DNA of 64,000 nt from DATJLY01 sp035532935 (GTDB taxonomy: Bacteria > Pseudomonadota > Alphaproteobacteria > ATCC43930 > CGMCC-115725), in the NCBI GenBank assembly GCA_035532935.1, contig DATKQE010000077.1, positions 1 to 64,000 on the forward strand, written 5' to 3'. The position numbers were made by a program, and so were the translations under genes. The notes beneath the pieces were generated by a model. It was not told the origin of the DNA and made no database searches. It worked only from the letters and a program-made list of their open reading frames with translations. The stretch's first letter is position 1. Each line of letters opens with the position of its first letter. Shown here in pieces: positions 1 to 8,456 of the stretch.

Positions 1-26
1 AACGTTCAAAGCGTCGATGGACGCAC

Positions 27-302
27 TCACACCGCCGCGCGCGCCGCAGCGCCGATCGGCAGCTCGACATTGATCTCGAGCACCGAGGCGTTGCCGGTGC
101 GGTCGAGCCGCACTTCGATCGCGTCTTCGTCGGCCTGGACATATTTGCGAACGATGGCGAGGAGGTCGCGCTGGAGCGCAGGCAGGAAGTCGGGGCCGGT
201 GCGGCTGGCGCGCTCGTGGGCGAGAACGAGCTGCAGCCGCTCCTTGGCGACGGTGGCGCTCGTTGGGCGCCGCGGGAGAAGGAATTCGAAGAGCCGCATC
301 AT
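27..302 (-). CDS. minE: Cell division topological specificity factor MinE
   Basis: A 91-residue protein of the usual MinE length. Residues about 19-31 carry AKERLQLVLAHER, the conserved MinD-binding segment that displaces MinC and stimulates the MinD ATPase. The C-terminal half fits the dimerising topological-specificity domain. The protein drives pole-to-pole movement of MinCD so that division is blocked everywhere except mid-cell. The start codon overlaps the minD stop in an ATGA arrangement, so the genes are translationally coupled; a second ATG follows directly and could also be used. It is the last gene of minC-minD-minE. Confidence 0.95.
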   Translation of the reverse strand: MMRLFEFLLPRRPTSATVAKERLQLVLAHERASRTGPDFLPALQRDLLAIVRKYVQADEDAIEVRLDRTGNASVLEINVELPIGAAARAAV

Positions 303-1138
303 GCCCTGCCGAAGAGTGTGCGAATGAAGCCGCGGCGTTCGGGCCGGGCGAAGCGAAGCTCGCGCTGCTCGCCGAGGAACCGCGCGACTGCGTCTTCGTA
401 GGCGCGGCCGGCAGGGCTCGCCGGATCGAGGATGACCGGCATGCCGGTGTTGGAGGCGCGCAGCACCGATTCCGATTCGGGGATGATGCCCAGGAGCGGT
501 ACCGACAGTATCTCCTTTACGTCCTCGATCGACAGCATCTCGCCACGCTGGACCCGCGCGGGCGAATAGCGCGTCAGCAGGAGATGCACGCCGACCGGGT
601 CCTCCTTGCGCTCGGCACGGCGCGACTTTGCGGCGAGGATGCCGATGATGCGGTCGCTATCGCGCACCGAGGAGACCTCGGGGTTGGTGACGATGATCGC
701 CTGATCCGCGTGGTAGAGCGCGCTCAGCGCGCCATGCTCGATGCCGGCGGGGCTGTCGCAGATGATGTAGTCAAATTCGTTGCGCAGCTCGCCCATCACC
801 CGGTCGACCCCCTCGCGCCTGAGCGCGTCCTTGTCACGGGTCTGCGAGGTCGGGAAGACATAGAGCTTCTCGATGCGCTTGTCGCGGATGAGCGCCTGGT
901 TGAGCTTGGCGTCGCCGTTGATGACATTGATGAAGTCGAACACGACGCGGCGCTCGCACCCCATCACCAGGTCAAGATTGCGCAGGCCCACATCGAAGTC
1001 GATCACCACCGTCTTGTGCCCGCGTAGCGCGAGGCCGGTCGCCATTGCCGCCGAGGTCGTCGTCTTGCCGACGCCGCCCTTGCCGGAGGTTACCACGATC
1101 ACGGTTGCCAATGGTCTCTCCTTACTCACGTGCTTCAT
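299..1138 (-). CDS. minD: Septum site-determining ATPase MinD
   Basis: A 279-residue ParA/MinD-type ATPase. The deviant Walker A motif KGGVGKTT lies at residues 20-27, and DFDVGLRNLDL and DSPAGIE follow in the expected order. The C terminus (RRGFIRTLFGRA) is an amphipathic membrane-targeting helix, so ATP-bound dimers should bind the inner membrane and recruit MinC. The N terminus has about ten residues more than the typical MinD start, but no nearer ATG exists. It lies between minC and minE with overlapping stop and start codons on both sides. Confidence 0.96.
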   Translation of the reverse strand: MKHVSKERPLATVIVVTSGKGGVGKTTTSAAMATGLALRGHKTVVIDFDVGLRNLDLVMGCERRVVFDFINVINGDAKLNQALIRDKRIEKLYVFPTSQTRDKDALRREGVDRVMGELRNEFDYIICDSPAGIEHGALSALYHADQAIIVTNPEVSSVRDSDRIIGILAAKSRRAERKEDPVGVHLLLTRYSPARVQRGEMLSIEDVKEILSVPLLGIIPESESVLRASNTGMPVILDPASPAGRAYEDAVARFLGEQRELRFARPERRGFIRTLFGRA

Positions 1139-1902
1139 GCGTTGACGGGGCTGAAATTCCAGCCCGGCGTGATGCGCAGACGATCCTCGATCAGCGCCAC
1201 CTGCACTGGCCGCTTCAGATGCTCGGGCGCGATCGCTTCGCTGACGAGATAGCGTCCGGCAATGGCGACGAGCTCGGCCTCGAACTGCTGCACGAAAATG
1301 CGGGCCGAGACATCGCCCTTGGCACCGGCGATGGCGCGGCCCCTGAGCGTGCCATAGACATGGACATGTCCATCGGCGATGAGCTCGGCCCCGGCGCTCA
1401 CCGGCGCGACCACGACGAGGTCGCCGTTCTTGGCGTAGATTTGCGTGCCGGAGCGTACCGGCTGGGTAACCAGCCGGGAGGGATTGGGAGCCTCAGCGGC
1501 CGGCGTGGCGCTCCGTCGCCCAGCGCCGCCGGTCGCGGGAAAGCGCGCGAGGTCGGCGGCGGCGGCGGCGCGCTGCTGCAGCGCGGTCGCATTCTGCACC
1601 CCGACCGCAACCAGACGATGTTGCCGCAGCGTGTCCTTGAGCGCGGCGAAATCCTCGGCCGCGGTGCAGCCGATGCAGTCCCTAAGATCGAGCACCACGG
1701 GCGCGTCGGAGAAAAAGCCGGGGCTGCCGCTCACCCGCTCCTCGAGCATCGCCGGGAGCGCGGGATCGTAAGGATCGCCGATTCCAATCACCATGGCGGT
1801 GAAGATGCCGCCTTCGACGCGATTGACCGTCATATCGAGAGGCATCCCCAAGCACGCCGTGTCAAACCATCGCGCCCCTGCGCGGGACGTTTGAGAGACC
1901 AC
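1135..1902 (-). CDS. minC: Septum site-determining protein MinC
   Basis: A 255-residue FtsZ-assembly inhibitor, first gene of the min operon. The C-terminal half shows the beta-helix MinC domain (YAKNGDLVVVAPVSAGAE, then repeats around DGHVHVYGTLRGRA), which binds MinD and dimerises. The N-terminal half is the variable FtsZ-inhibiting domain. Between them (about residues 115-140) is an Ala/Pro-rich linker. The start is uncertain: the longest reading begins at a GTG at 1902 with a weak ribosome binding site, while an ATG at residue 20 is a possible later start. It overlaps minD by four bases. Confidence 0.92.
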   Translation of the reverse strand: MVSQTSRAGARWFDTACLGMPLDMTVNRVEGGIFTAMVIGIGDPYDPALPAMLEERVSGSPGFFSDAPVVLDLRDCIGCTAAEDFAALKDTLRQHRLVAVGVQNATALQQRAAAAADLARFPATGGAGRRSATPAAEAPNPSRLVTQPVRSGTQIYAKNGDLVVVAPVSAGAELIADGHVHVYGTLRGRAIAGAKGDVSARIFVQQFEAELVAIAGRYLVSEAIAPEHLKRPVQVALIEDRLRITPGWNFSPVNA

Positions 1903-1945
1903 ACCACTTTACACGGCACGAGTGGTGAATCAAACGTGGGACGCG
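1902..1945 (-). promoter_or_regulatory. Candidate min operon promoter with flanking inverted repeat
   Basis: Read on the minus strand, TTGATT is followed after 16 bases by TAAAGT, a plausible sigma-70-type pair just before minC. A 7-bp inverted repeat (CACCACT at 1902-1908, AGTGGTG at 1921-1927) overlaps the -10 region and could be an operator. If it is the promoter, the upstream minC start at 1902 would have almost no leader, which would favour the internal ATG. This is a pattern match only. Confidence 0.3.
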
Positions 1946-2473
1946 ATGTTCGGCGATAATGCCACAGTCCTTGGCGCGCGGCCCGTGCAACGCCTTCCGC
2001 GCCAAAGTGATCATCGGCGATTCGGCTGTCCGCGAAGGCTGAATCCTTCGCCGACGAGCGGCTCGCCAAGGTCGGCTCCCGACGAATCGCGGCCGATGAA
2101 CCCGGGCTCCGCGCGCCGGCCGGGCGAGATGCGGCGAAGCATATTCGCGTTCCCCGCGAGTCGGATTGCGATTGTCGCGTGGGCCGCGCCGGCGAGCGCC
2201 TCGGCGATCTCCTCGATCGTCGTGCCCTTGGCCCCGCTTGGGCATGGCGATCAACGCGGCCTGCGTGGTGTCGGTGCAAGCGGCGCGTGGCTTGGCTTCC
2301 CTGCGCGTGCGAATTCGGTCATGTCCGACATTTAGGCGATGGCACGACTATTGGGTTTACTTCTGCATTTGACTCGTTGCGAGTGACTCGTTGCAGCGTG
2401 TCAATGAAATCGGTGGCGTGCAAGATGGATTCTTCGGCATCAGCCACGACCGTCCGTCGCACCGAGCCTGCAG
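1946..2473. other. Intergenic stretch without a recognisable gene
   Basis: No open frame here has a ribosome binding site together with recognisable protein content. On the minus strand one frame reads TTIEEIAEALAGAAHATIA and continues to GEGFSL before a stop. It has protein-like composition and may be the relic of a lost gene, but I cannot place it in a family. Given the pseudogene immediately to the right, this looks like a decaying region. Confidence 0.4.
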
Positions 2474-2479
2474 ATGCTT

Positions 2480-3160
2480 CGGCCTACGAGGACGATCACG
2501 GCACGTGACATCGACCTTGTCGTACGCGATGGTCGGATCGTGACGCCGGGTTTCGTCGATATCCATACCCATTACGACGGTCAGGTGACGTGGGAAAACC
2601 GGTTGCCGGCGTCGTCGAATCACGGCGTGACCAGGGTGCTCATGGGCAATTGCGGCGTCGGATTCGCGCCATGCCGACCCGACGAGCGTGAATGACTGAT
2701 CGAGGTGATGAAGGGGGTGGAAGACATCCCCGGCGTCGTCATGGGCGAGGGGATACCATGGAGCTGGAAGACGTTCCTGGAGTATCCCGATGCGCTGGCG
2801 CAGCGTTCGTACCATATCGACGTTGCGGCGCAGGTTCCGCACGGACCGATACGCATTGATGTGATGGGCAAGGTAGTCGAAGCCTGCGGCCGGCTGATTT
2901 CCTTCCAACTCGCGCAGGTCGATACCTGGCCCAAGGACAAATGGCAGCACCTGCTGCCATTCATCGATCAGGCGAATGGCGATGGGCTCCAAATCCGCCC
3001 GCCGGTGTGGGCGCGACCGATCGGTCTGCTCTACCGGCTCGAATTGTCTCTCCAGCCCTTCGGTCATTGCCCGAACTTCCACGCGATCAGCGCTCTTTCG
3101 CTCGCCGAGCAGGTCGCGGCGATGAAACTTTTGGGCGCGGGTCCATTGGCCATGAGGACG
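2480..3160 (+). pseudogene. Decayed N-acyl-D-amino-acid deacylase (D-aminoacylase family amidohydrolase)
   Basis: Three conserved blocks of the metal-dependent D-aminoacylase family remain in one frame: DLVVRDGRIV joined to TPGFVDIHTHYDGQVTW (metal HxH); MGNCGVGFAP; and GVEDIPGVVMGEGIPWSW. A later block reads GRLISFQLAQVD to IRPPVWARPIGLLY. An in-frame TGA at 2693-2695 interrupts it (CRPDERE-stop-LIEVMKGVEDIPG). Judged against the family, about 30 codons are missing between RIV and TPGF, and a longer part of the barrel is missing after VMGK near 2873. The C-terminal third is absent. No functional product is expected. This is a deletion-scarred remnant, not a selenoprotein, because the TGA does not sit at a redox motif. 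Confidence 0.82.
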
Positions 3161-3573
3161 CCGCGCGCCTCGCATAGACATGGTTCTTTGAGGGCCACGT
3201 CGTCCGCCTTCGTGCCGGGAATCCCGAAGGGTCGAATCACGAACCAGCCGCGAGACCCGCGATCCGCGATTTCCGGCCAATCACATGCAGAGGAGTCTGC
3301 GCGATGGCCGCGCATCTTCCCCCAAGTGCCGCCATCGCGCGGGCCCACCTCTCGGCCCTGGCGATGCCGGCAGCGGCTCGGGGCACGACGGCCGGGCCGG
3401 CTTCGCCGACAGAGACGAAGGAGTAATGCCGCGAGCCGCTTGAAGTCCTTCCTTACATGAGCGGGAAGCGCGAGGAACCTGCCGCCGCGTATCTCGGCGG
3501 TCGAGCGGACTGAGGCCATCAACATCCTGCAAGCCACGCTGACAAGGGGCGCGGCTTTTGCTATGAGGCCGAT
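3161..3573. other. Gene-free stretch between pseudogene and ABC-F gene
   Basis: No convincing coding sequence was seen. One plus-strand frame reads FEGHVVRLRAGNPEG and then a 40-codon open stretch beginning at the ATG at 3303, but neither resembles the missing end of the deacylase nor has a clear ribosome binding site. It is probably degraded sequence that continues from the pseudogene. Confidence 0.4.
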
Positions 3574-5442
3574 ATGCTGGTGCTGAAGGCGGTGACGGTG
3601 AGGCTCGGCGGCCGCGTCGTGCTGGACCGCGCCACCGCTGCCGTCCCGTGGCGGTGCCGGGTCGGTCTCGTCGGCCGCAATGGGTCCGGCAAATCGACCT
3701 TGCTCAGGGTCATCGCAGGCCTCGTCGAAACCGATGAGGGGACTGTCGAAACGCCGCGCGGCACTCGCATCGGCTATCTCGTCCAGGATGCGCCGGGCGG
3801 CGCCACGACGCCACTGGCGCACGTCCTCGCCGCCGACAGCGAGCGCGCCCAACTCCTCGCGGAGGCCGAACGCGCGATGGGGCACGATCGCCTCGCCGAG
3901 GTCCAGGAGCGCCTCGAGACGATCGACGCCTACGCCGCCCCGGCGCGCGCGGCGCGGATTCTTGCCGGGCTTGGGTTCGATGCTGCGGCGCAGGAGCAGC
4001 CGCTTCAGTCCTTCTCGGGCGGCTGGCGAATGCGGGTCGCGCTCGCTGCCGTGCTGTTCTCCGAACCGGATCTATTGCTGCTGGACGAGCCGTCGAACCA
4101 CCTCGATCTCGAGGCGGCGATCTGGCTCGAATCCTTTCTCAAGACCTATCGCGGTACCCTCGTGGTAGTCAGCCATGAGCGTGACCTCCTCAACAACGTG
4201 GTCGATCACGTGCTGCATCTCGAGAGCGGCAAGACCACGCTCTACAGCGGCGATTACGACGGGTTTGTGCGGCAGCGACGCGAGCGCCGCGCGCAGGTCG
4301 AAGCGCAGGCGCAGCGGCAGGAGGCGAAGCGGCGCAAGCTGCAGGCCTATATCGACCGCTGGCGCTACAAGGCCCACACCGCGCGCCAGGCGCAAAGCCG
4401 GATGAAGGCGCTGGCGCGCATGGAGCCGACACCGGAAGCGACTGAACAGGCCGAGTTGACGTTCGACTTCCCCAACCCGGACGATCTGCGGCCGCCGCTG
4501 GTGACGCTCGATGCCGCCGTCGTCGGCTATGCGCCGGGAAAGCCTGTGCTGTCGCGCCTCACGCTGCGCATCGACCCCGATGATCGCATTGCCCTCCTCG
4601 GGCGCAACGGCAGCGGCAAGACGACGCTGGCACGGCTGCTCGCGCGCGAGCTTCCCCTCATGGCTGGATATATGAGCGCGAGCGGCCGTCTTCGCGTCGG
4701 CTATTTCGCCCAGCACCAGATCGAGGAGCTGGTGTCCGAGGACACGCCGCTGCAGCACATGAGCCGTGTGCTGCCGGCCGCAACGCCCGAAGCGGTTCGG
4801 GCGCAGCTTGCCCGTTTCGGCTTTTCCGGCGACAAAGCCACGGTCGCGGTCCGGTATCTCTCCGGCGGCGAGCGGGCGCGGCTGGCGCTCGCGCTTCTGA
4901 CGCGCGACGCGCCGCACATGATCATCCTGGACGAGCCCACCAACCATCTCGATATCGACGCGCGGGAGGCGCTGGTGGAGGCGCTCAACGACTATGCCGG
5001 TGCCGTCATCATCGTCAGTCACGACCGCCATCTGCTGGAGCTGACGGCGGATCGGCTGGTGGTGGTCGGAAAAGGGACGGCGACGGAGTTCTCCGGCAGC
5101 CTCGATGATTACCGCGATCTCGTGCTGAGCGAAGAGGATCCGGCCGACGCAAATCCGCCAAGCGTTCCGAAGCGTGCGACCCGGAAGGATGCAAGACGCC
5201 TCGCCGCTCAGGAACGCGAACGCACGCAGCCCCTGCGCGATGCGATCAAGGAAGCGGAGGCGGAGATAACGCGCCTCTCGGCGCAGCGCAGCGTGATCGA
5301 CCAAGCGCTGCTGAACCCCACGGATGCCGGTATCGGCGAATTGCTGCGCAAGCGCGCCGAAGTTGAACGCCAGCTCGCCGCTGCCGAAGCGCGCTGGCTC
5401 GAGGCCAGCGAAGCGCTCGAACGCGCGGCGACAGGCGTCTAG
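3574..5442 (+). CDS. ABC-F family ATPase (Uup/YheS-type)
   Basis: A 622-residue soluble protein with two tandem ABC ATPase domains and no membrane segments. Domain 1 has Walker A GRNGSGKST (about residues 34-42), a degenerate signature SFSGGWRMR and LLLDEPSNHLD. An Arg/Gln-rich linker follows (about 230-290), the place of the P-site tRNA interaction motif in ABC-F proteins. Domain 2 has GRNGSGKTT (about 343-351), LSGGERARLAL and IILDEPTNHLD. The last 80 residues form a charged coiled coil. Known members act on ribosomes during translation; the subfamily here (Uup, YheS or another) is not fixed by inspection. It stands alone in orientation and context. Confidence 0.93.
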   Translation: MLVLKAVTVRLGGRVVLDRATAAVPWRCRVGLVGRNGSGKSTLLRVIAGLVETDEGTVETPRGTRIGYLVQDAPGGATTPLAHVLAADSERAQLLAEAERAMGHDRLAEVQERLETIDAYAAPARAARILAGLGFDAAAQEQPLQSFSGGWRMRVALAAVLFSEPDLLLLDEPSNHLDLEAAIWLESFLKTYRGTLVVVSHERDLLNNVVDHVLHLESGKTTLYSGDYDGFVRQRRERRAQVEAQAQRQEAKRRKLQAYIDRWRYKAHTARQAQSRMKALARMEPTPEATEQAELTFDFPNPDDLRPPLVTLDAAVVGYAPGKPVLSRLTLRIDPDDRIALLGRNGSGKTTLARLLARELPLMAGYMSASGRLRVGYFAQHQIEELVSEDTPLQHMSRVLPAATPEAVRAQLARFGFSGDKATVAVRYLSGGERARLALALLTRDAPHMIILDEPTNHLDIDAREALVEALNDYAGAVIIVSHDRHLLELTADRLVVVGKGTATEFSGSLDDYRDLVLSEEDPADANPPSVPKRATRKDARRLAAQERERTQPLRDAIKEAEAEITRLSAQRSVIDQALLNPTDAGIGELLRKRAEVERQLAAAEARWLEASEALERAATGV

Positions 5443-5678
5443 AATTCTGCCGTCGCGCGTCGATAGGCGGCACCTATTGCGACCCGATGGCGGCACCTGC
5501 CGGTCGCCGGCGAGCATGACCCCGACATGTGCGGCCATGGCTTTCCCGCGGAGCTTGCCGTATCTTTAGGCATTCTTCGTCCGATCCAAGTTGCCGCCAT
5601 GGGGACGATCGCGGCCGGGCGCATTGTCGAAGCCGACGATCAGGCGAACGACCGCATCCGTTGCTAGAGGAGGAAACA

Positions 5679-6557
5679 ATGGCGAAGTTCATCATCGCGC
5701 CGCATTTCCGGCTGCAGGAATGGGTGGCCGAGGAGAAGGACTATTTCGCGGCCGAAGGACTCGATTACGAATTTCGGGAGACGATGGATTCGGCTCGCTC
5801 GGGCGGGCATCAGATGGGGCCCAAGGTGGGCGCCTATCAGAGCTTCGAAAGCGGACGCACCTGCGATGTGAGCGGCGCCTGCCACTGGACCGTGAACGTC
5901 GCGGCCTCGTCGGGCCACGGCAAGCTTTATGCCGACGCCTATTCGGTCTCGCCGGCCGGCGTGTTCGTGCCGCCGGAATCGCCGATCAAGGAGCCGGCGG
6001 ACCTGAAGGGCGTGCCGATTTCGGTGGGCTATCAGTCGGGCAGTCATTACTCGACGATCCAGGCGCTCGAGCAGTACATGACGCTCGAGGACATCAAGCT
6101 CTCCTTCAGTGACGGGCTGTTGTTCAGCCGCCTCGAGATGCTGTTCGACCGCAATGTGCCGGCGGCGGCGGTGTTCAGCGGCCCCTACTACTTCCTGGAG
6201 CAGTTGGGCTTCCGAAAAGTGATCGACACCACCTTCATGATGGCATCGATGATCACCGGCGATCCCGATCCCGAGGACCTCCGCAAGTATTTCGCGGCGC
6301 TCAGGCGCGCGCAGCGCGACATCGACCTCCGGCCCGAGCTCTACACGCACTATTACAAGAAGGAATTTCCCGCCCGGTTCCATGCGATGATGGACACGCG
6401 GCGATGGGGCCCCGGCGAGCGGATCGTGTTCGAGCCTTATACGCGCGAGGTCTTCGAGGAATCCTTCCGCTGGATTGCCGAGCGCAACATCTTCCCCGAA
6501 GGTGGGATGGGCTCGGGCGACTACGATCGTTCGGTGATCTCGCTGGCGGCGGAATAG
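5679..6557 (+). CDS. Substrate-binding-protein-like protein without signal peptide
   Basis: A 292-residue protein with the layout of NMT1/THI5 and NitT/TauT-type periplasmic binding proteins: KEPADLKGVPISVGYQSGSHYS matches the lobe-hinge region ('DLKGK.V.V....S'). No signal peptide or lipobox is present, so it is probably cytosolic, or a THI5-like or decarboxylase-like enzyme of the same fold. The start is set by AGAGGAGG six bases before the ATG; an upstream in-frame start at 5529 lacks this. The TAG stop is followed in the same frame by 85 open codons (see next entry). The substrate is unknown. Confidence 0.7.
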   Translation: MAKFIIAPHFRLQEWVAEEKDYFAAEGLDYEFRETMDSARSGGHQMGPKVGAYQSFESGRTCDVSGACHWTVNVAASSGHGKLYADAYSVSPAGVFVPPESPIKEPADLKGVPISVGYQSGSHYSTIQALEQYMTLEDIKLSFSDGLLFSRLEMLFDRNVPAAAVFSGPYYFLEQLGFRKVIDTTFMMASMITGDPDPEDLRKYFAALRRAQRDIDLRPELYTHYYKKEFPARFHAMMDTRRWGPGERIVFEPYTREVFEESFRWIAERNIFPEGGMGSGDYDRSVISLAAE

Positions 6558-6812
6558 ATCCGCGCCTTTCACCACGGCCGCGTGCTGCTGTCGAGCGATG
6601 TCGCGCCGAACGCCACCCATGGCTGGTCCGAATACATGTCCATCTATCAGCCAGCGTTCGAGAAGGAGCTCGATCGGCTCGCGAAGGCAGAGCCGTCGAG
6701 CGAAATTTATCGGGGAGTGATAGTGGACGAGTACGGCTGCGACAGCATCGTAAAGCGTCCCGGCATTACATCTTCGGCTCGTGCCGCACGGCCGGCGAGG
6801 TTCCGGCGCTGA
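6558..6812 (+). pseudogene. In-frame open extension after the 5679 gene, possible coding relic
   Basis: Directly after the TAG at 6555-6557, the same frame stays open for 84 codons and reads as plausible protein (HHGRVLLSSDVAPNATHG, later EIYRGVIVDEYGCDSIVK). An ATG-less start and the lack of a ribosome binding site argue against a separate gene. It may be the C-terminal part of a longer ancestral protein cut off by a nonsense mutation, or a remnant of another gene. I do not recognise the family. The remainder up to 6908 holds only the ribosome binding site of the next gene. Confidence 0.35.
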
Positions 6813-6908
6813 TCGCAGACAGGCGCAATCGGCTTCGGACCAGTCGCGCCGCGCGCGGCCGCTGAACCCACCGCGAGCGACCAATCAGGGTCGCGAGGAG
6901 AGCGCACC

Positions 6909-7649
6909 ATGGCCGCACGGATCGACGAGATCGCTGACGGGATCTTTCGTATTTCGACCCATGTTGCCGCGATCAATCCGCCCGCGGGCTTTACCTTCAA
7001 CCAGTTCCTCATCAAGGCGGTGGAGCCGCTCCTGTTCCATTGCGGCCATCGCCGCATGTTTCCCGAGATCGCGGCGGCGGTCGCGCGAATCACGCCGCTC
7101 GGCCGATTGCGCTGGTTGAGCTTCAGCCATGTCGAAGCGGACGAATGCGGCGCCCTCGAAAATTGGCTCGCTGCAGCACCACATGCGGTCCCGGCGCACA
7201 CCGCCGTCGGCTGCCGCATCTGGGTCGGCGATCGGTCCGACAAGCCGCCGCGCGCGCTTCGCGATGACGAGGCGATCGATCTCGGCGGCAAGCGCGTGCG
7301 CCATCTCTCGACACCCCATCTGCCCCATGGCTGGGATGCCGGGCTGCTCTACGAGGAGACGACGGCAACGCTTTTCTGCAGCGATCTCTTTGCCCATGGC
7401 GGCGATGGGCCGGTGATCACGGCAAGCGATATTCTCGGGCCCGCCATCGCGGCCGAGGAGCAGTCGCGCTCGATGAGCCTTACGGCGGCTACGGCGCCGA
7501 TGCTGCGCCGGCTCGCGGGACTCGCGCCCAGGACGCTCGCGCTCATGCACGGCCCATCCTATGCAGGGGACGGCGTTGCCGCCCTTGAAGGGCTGGCGCA
7601 GCATTGCGAGCGGAAACTGAAGGCCGCGGTGATCGAAAACGAGGGATGA
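6909..7649 (+). CDS. Metallo-beta-lactamase-fold protein, flavodiiron-like ligand set
   Basis: A 246-residue single-domain hydrolase-fold protein. Instead of the usual HxHxDH the metal motif is HVEADE (about residues 75-80), as in the oxygen-binding di-iron (ODP/flavodiiron) branch. Later ligands are visible: TPHLPHGWD (His), LFCSDLF (Asp) and LMHGPSY (His). It lacks the flavodoxin domain of true flavodiiron proteins. GAGGAG lies seven bases before the ATG. It is followed after seven bases by a methyltransferase gene, so the two are probably co-transcribed. It may be an oxygen- or NO-responsive protein; no substrate can be assigned. Confidence 0.8.
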   Translation: MAARIDEIADGIFRISTHVAAINPPAGFTFNQFLIKAVEPLLFHCGHRRMFPEIAAAVARITPLGRLRWLSFSHVEADECGALENWLAAAPHAVPAHTAVGCRIWVGDRSDKPPRALRDDEAIDLGGKRVRHLSTPHLPHGWDAGLLYEETTATLFCSDLFAHGGDGPVITASDILGPAIAAEEQSRSMSLTAATAPMLRRLAGLAPRTLALMHGPSYAGDGVAALEGLAQHCERKLKAAVIENEG

Positions 7650-7656
7650 TGGCAAG

Positions 7657-8289
7657 ATGACCGATTCAGACGAGCAGAAACGCTGGAACGAGCGCTACGC
7701 CCGCGCGGATTACCATTTCGGGACCGAGCCCAACGCGTTCCTTGCGGCGCAGCGCGAGCGGTTGAAGCCGGGGCAGACGGCGCTGGCGGTCGCCGACGGC
7801 GAGGGACGCAATGGGGTGTGGCTCGCGCGTCAGGGCCTCGACGTGACGACGGTCGATTGGTCGCCCGTCGGCGTCGAGAAGGCGCGGCGTCTCGCCGATC
7901 AATGCGGCGTCAAGATGCGGATCGAGTGCGCCGATATCACGACATGGGATTGGGGCGCGCCGCGTTTCGACGTCGTCGTCGGCATCTTTATCCAGTTCGC
8001 CCCGCCCCCGTTGCGCGCCGAGATCTTCCGCGGCATGAAGAAGGTGCTGAAGCCGGGCGGTCTCGTCTTCCTCGAAGGCTACCGGCCGCAACAGCTCCAA
8101 TACAAGACCGGCGGCCCTTCGGCGATCGAGAACCTCTATACCGCGGCCATGCTGCGCGAAGCCTTTGCCGACATGACGATCCTTCACCTTGTGGAATACG
8201 ACGCCGAACTCGCGGAAGGCTCGCGTCACAGCGGCATGTCGGCCCTCGTCGACCTCGTCGCGCAAAAGCCGGACCGGACGGCAGCGTGA
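7657..8289 (+). CDS. Class I SAM-dependent methyltransferase
   Basis: A 210-residue Rossmann-type methyltransferase. Motif I is LAVADGEGRNGVWLA (about residues 46-60), where aspartate and glycines bind S-adenosylmethionine. VTTVDWS supplies the acidic residue that holds the ribose, and FDVVVGIFIQF plus VLKPGGLVFLEGY are motifs II and III. It resembles the short TehB/thiopurine-type methyltransferases. It lies seven bases after the metallo-beta-lactamase-fold gene. The acceptor substrate is not evident. Confidence 0.85.
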   Translation: MTDSDEQKRWNERYARADYHFGTEPNAFLAAQRERLKPGQTALAVADGEGRNGVWLARQGLDVTTVDWSPVGVEKARRLADQCGVKMRIECADITTWDWGAPRFDVVVGIFIQFAPPPLRAEIFRGMKKVLKPGGLVFLEGYRPQQLQYKTGGPSAIENLYTAAMLREAFADMTILHLVEYDAELAEGSRHSGMSALVDLVAQKPDRTAA

Positions 8290-8456
8290 CCCTGCGGAGG
8301 GTTCCCGTTCTCATTGTCGCTATGACCGGCAAGGGCCTCCGCGGTCGTGCCTTTGCCCGCTGAGACGACGAAAGCGGTACAGGTCGCAAGCGCTTTACAC
8401 GACCGACGAAGTTGGTACGGTCCGGTGCGTCCGTGGCCGAAGCGGGATGGTGGAAG

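Noticed and set aside
2693..2695. TGA in the deacylase remnant as a possible selenocysteine codon
   Set aside because: The position corresponds to an ordinary residue of the family, no UxxC/CxxC motif is present, and the gene has deletions elsewhere.
6555..6557. TAG read as pyrrolysine
   Set aside because: No pyl genes or methylamine methyltransferase context is visible, and the encoded protein already has full binding-protein length.
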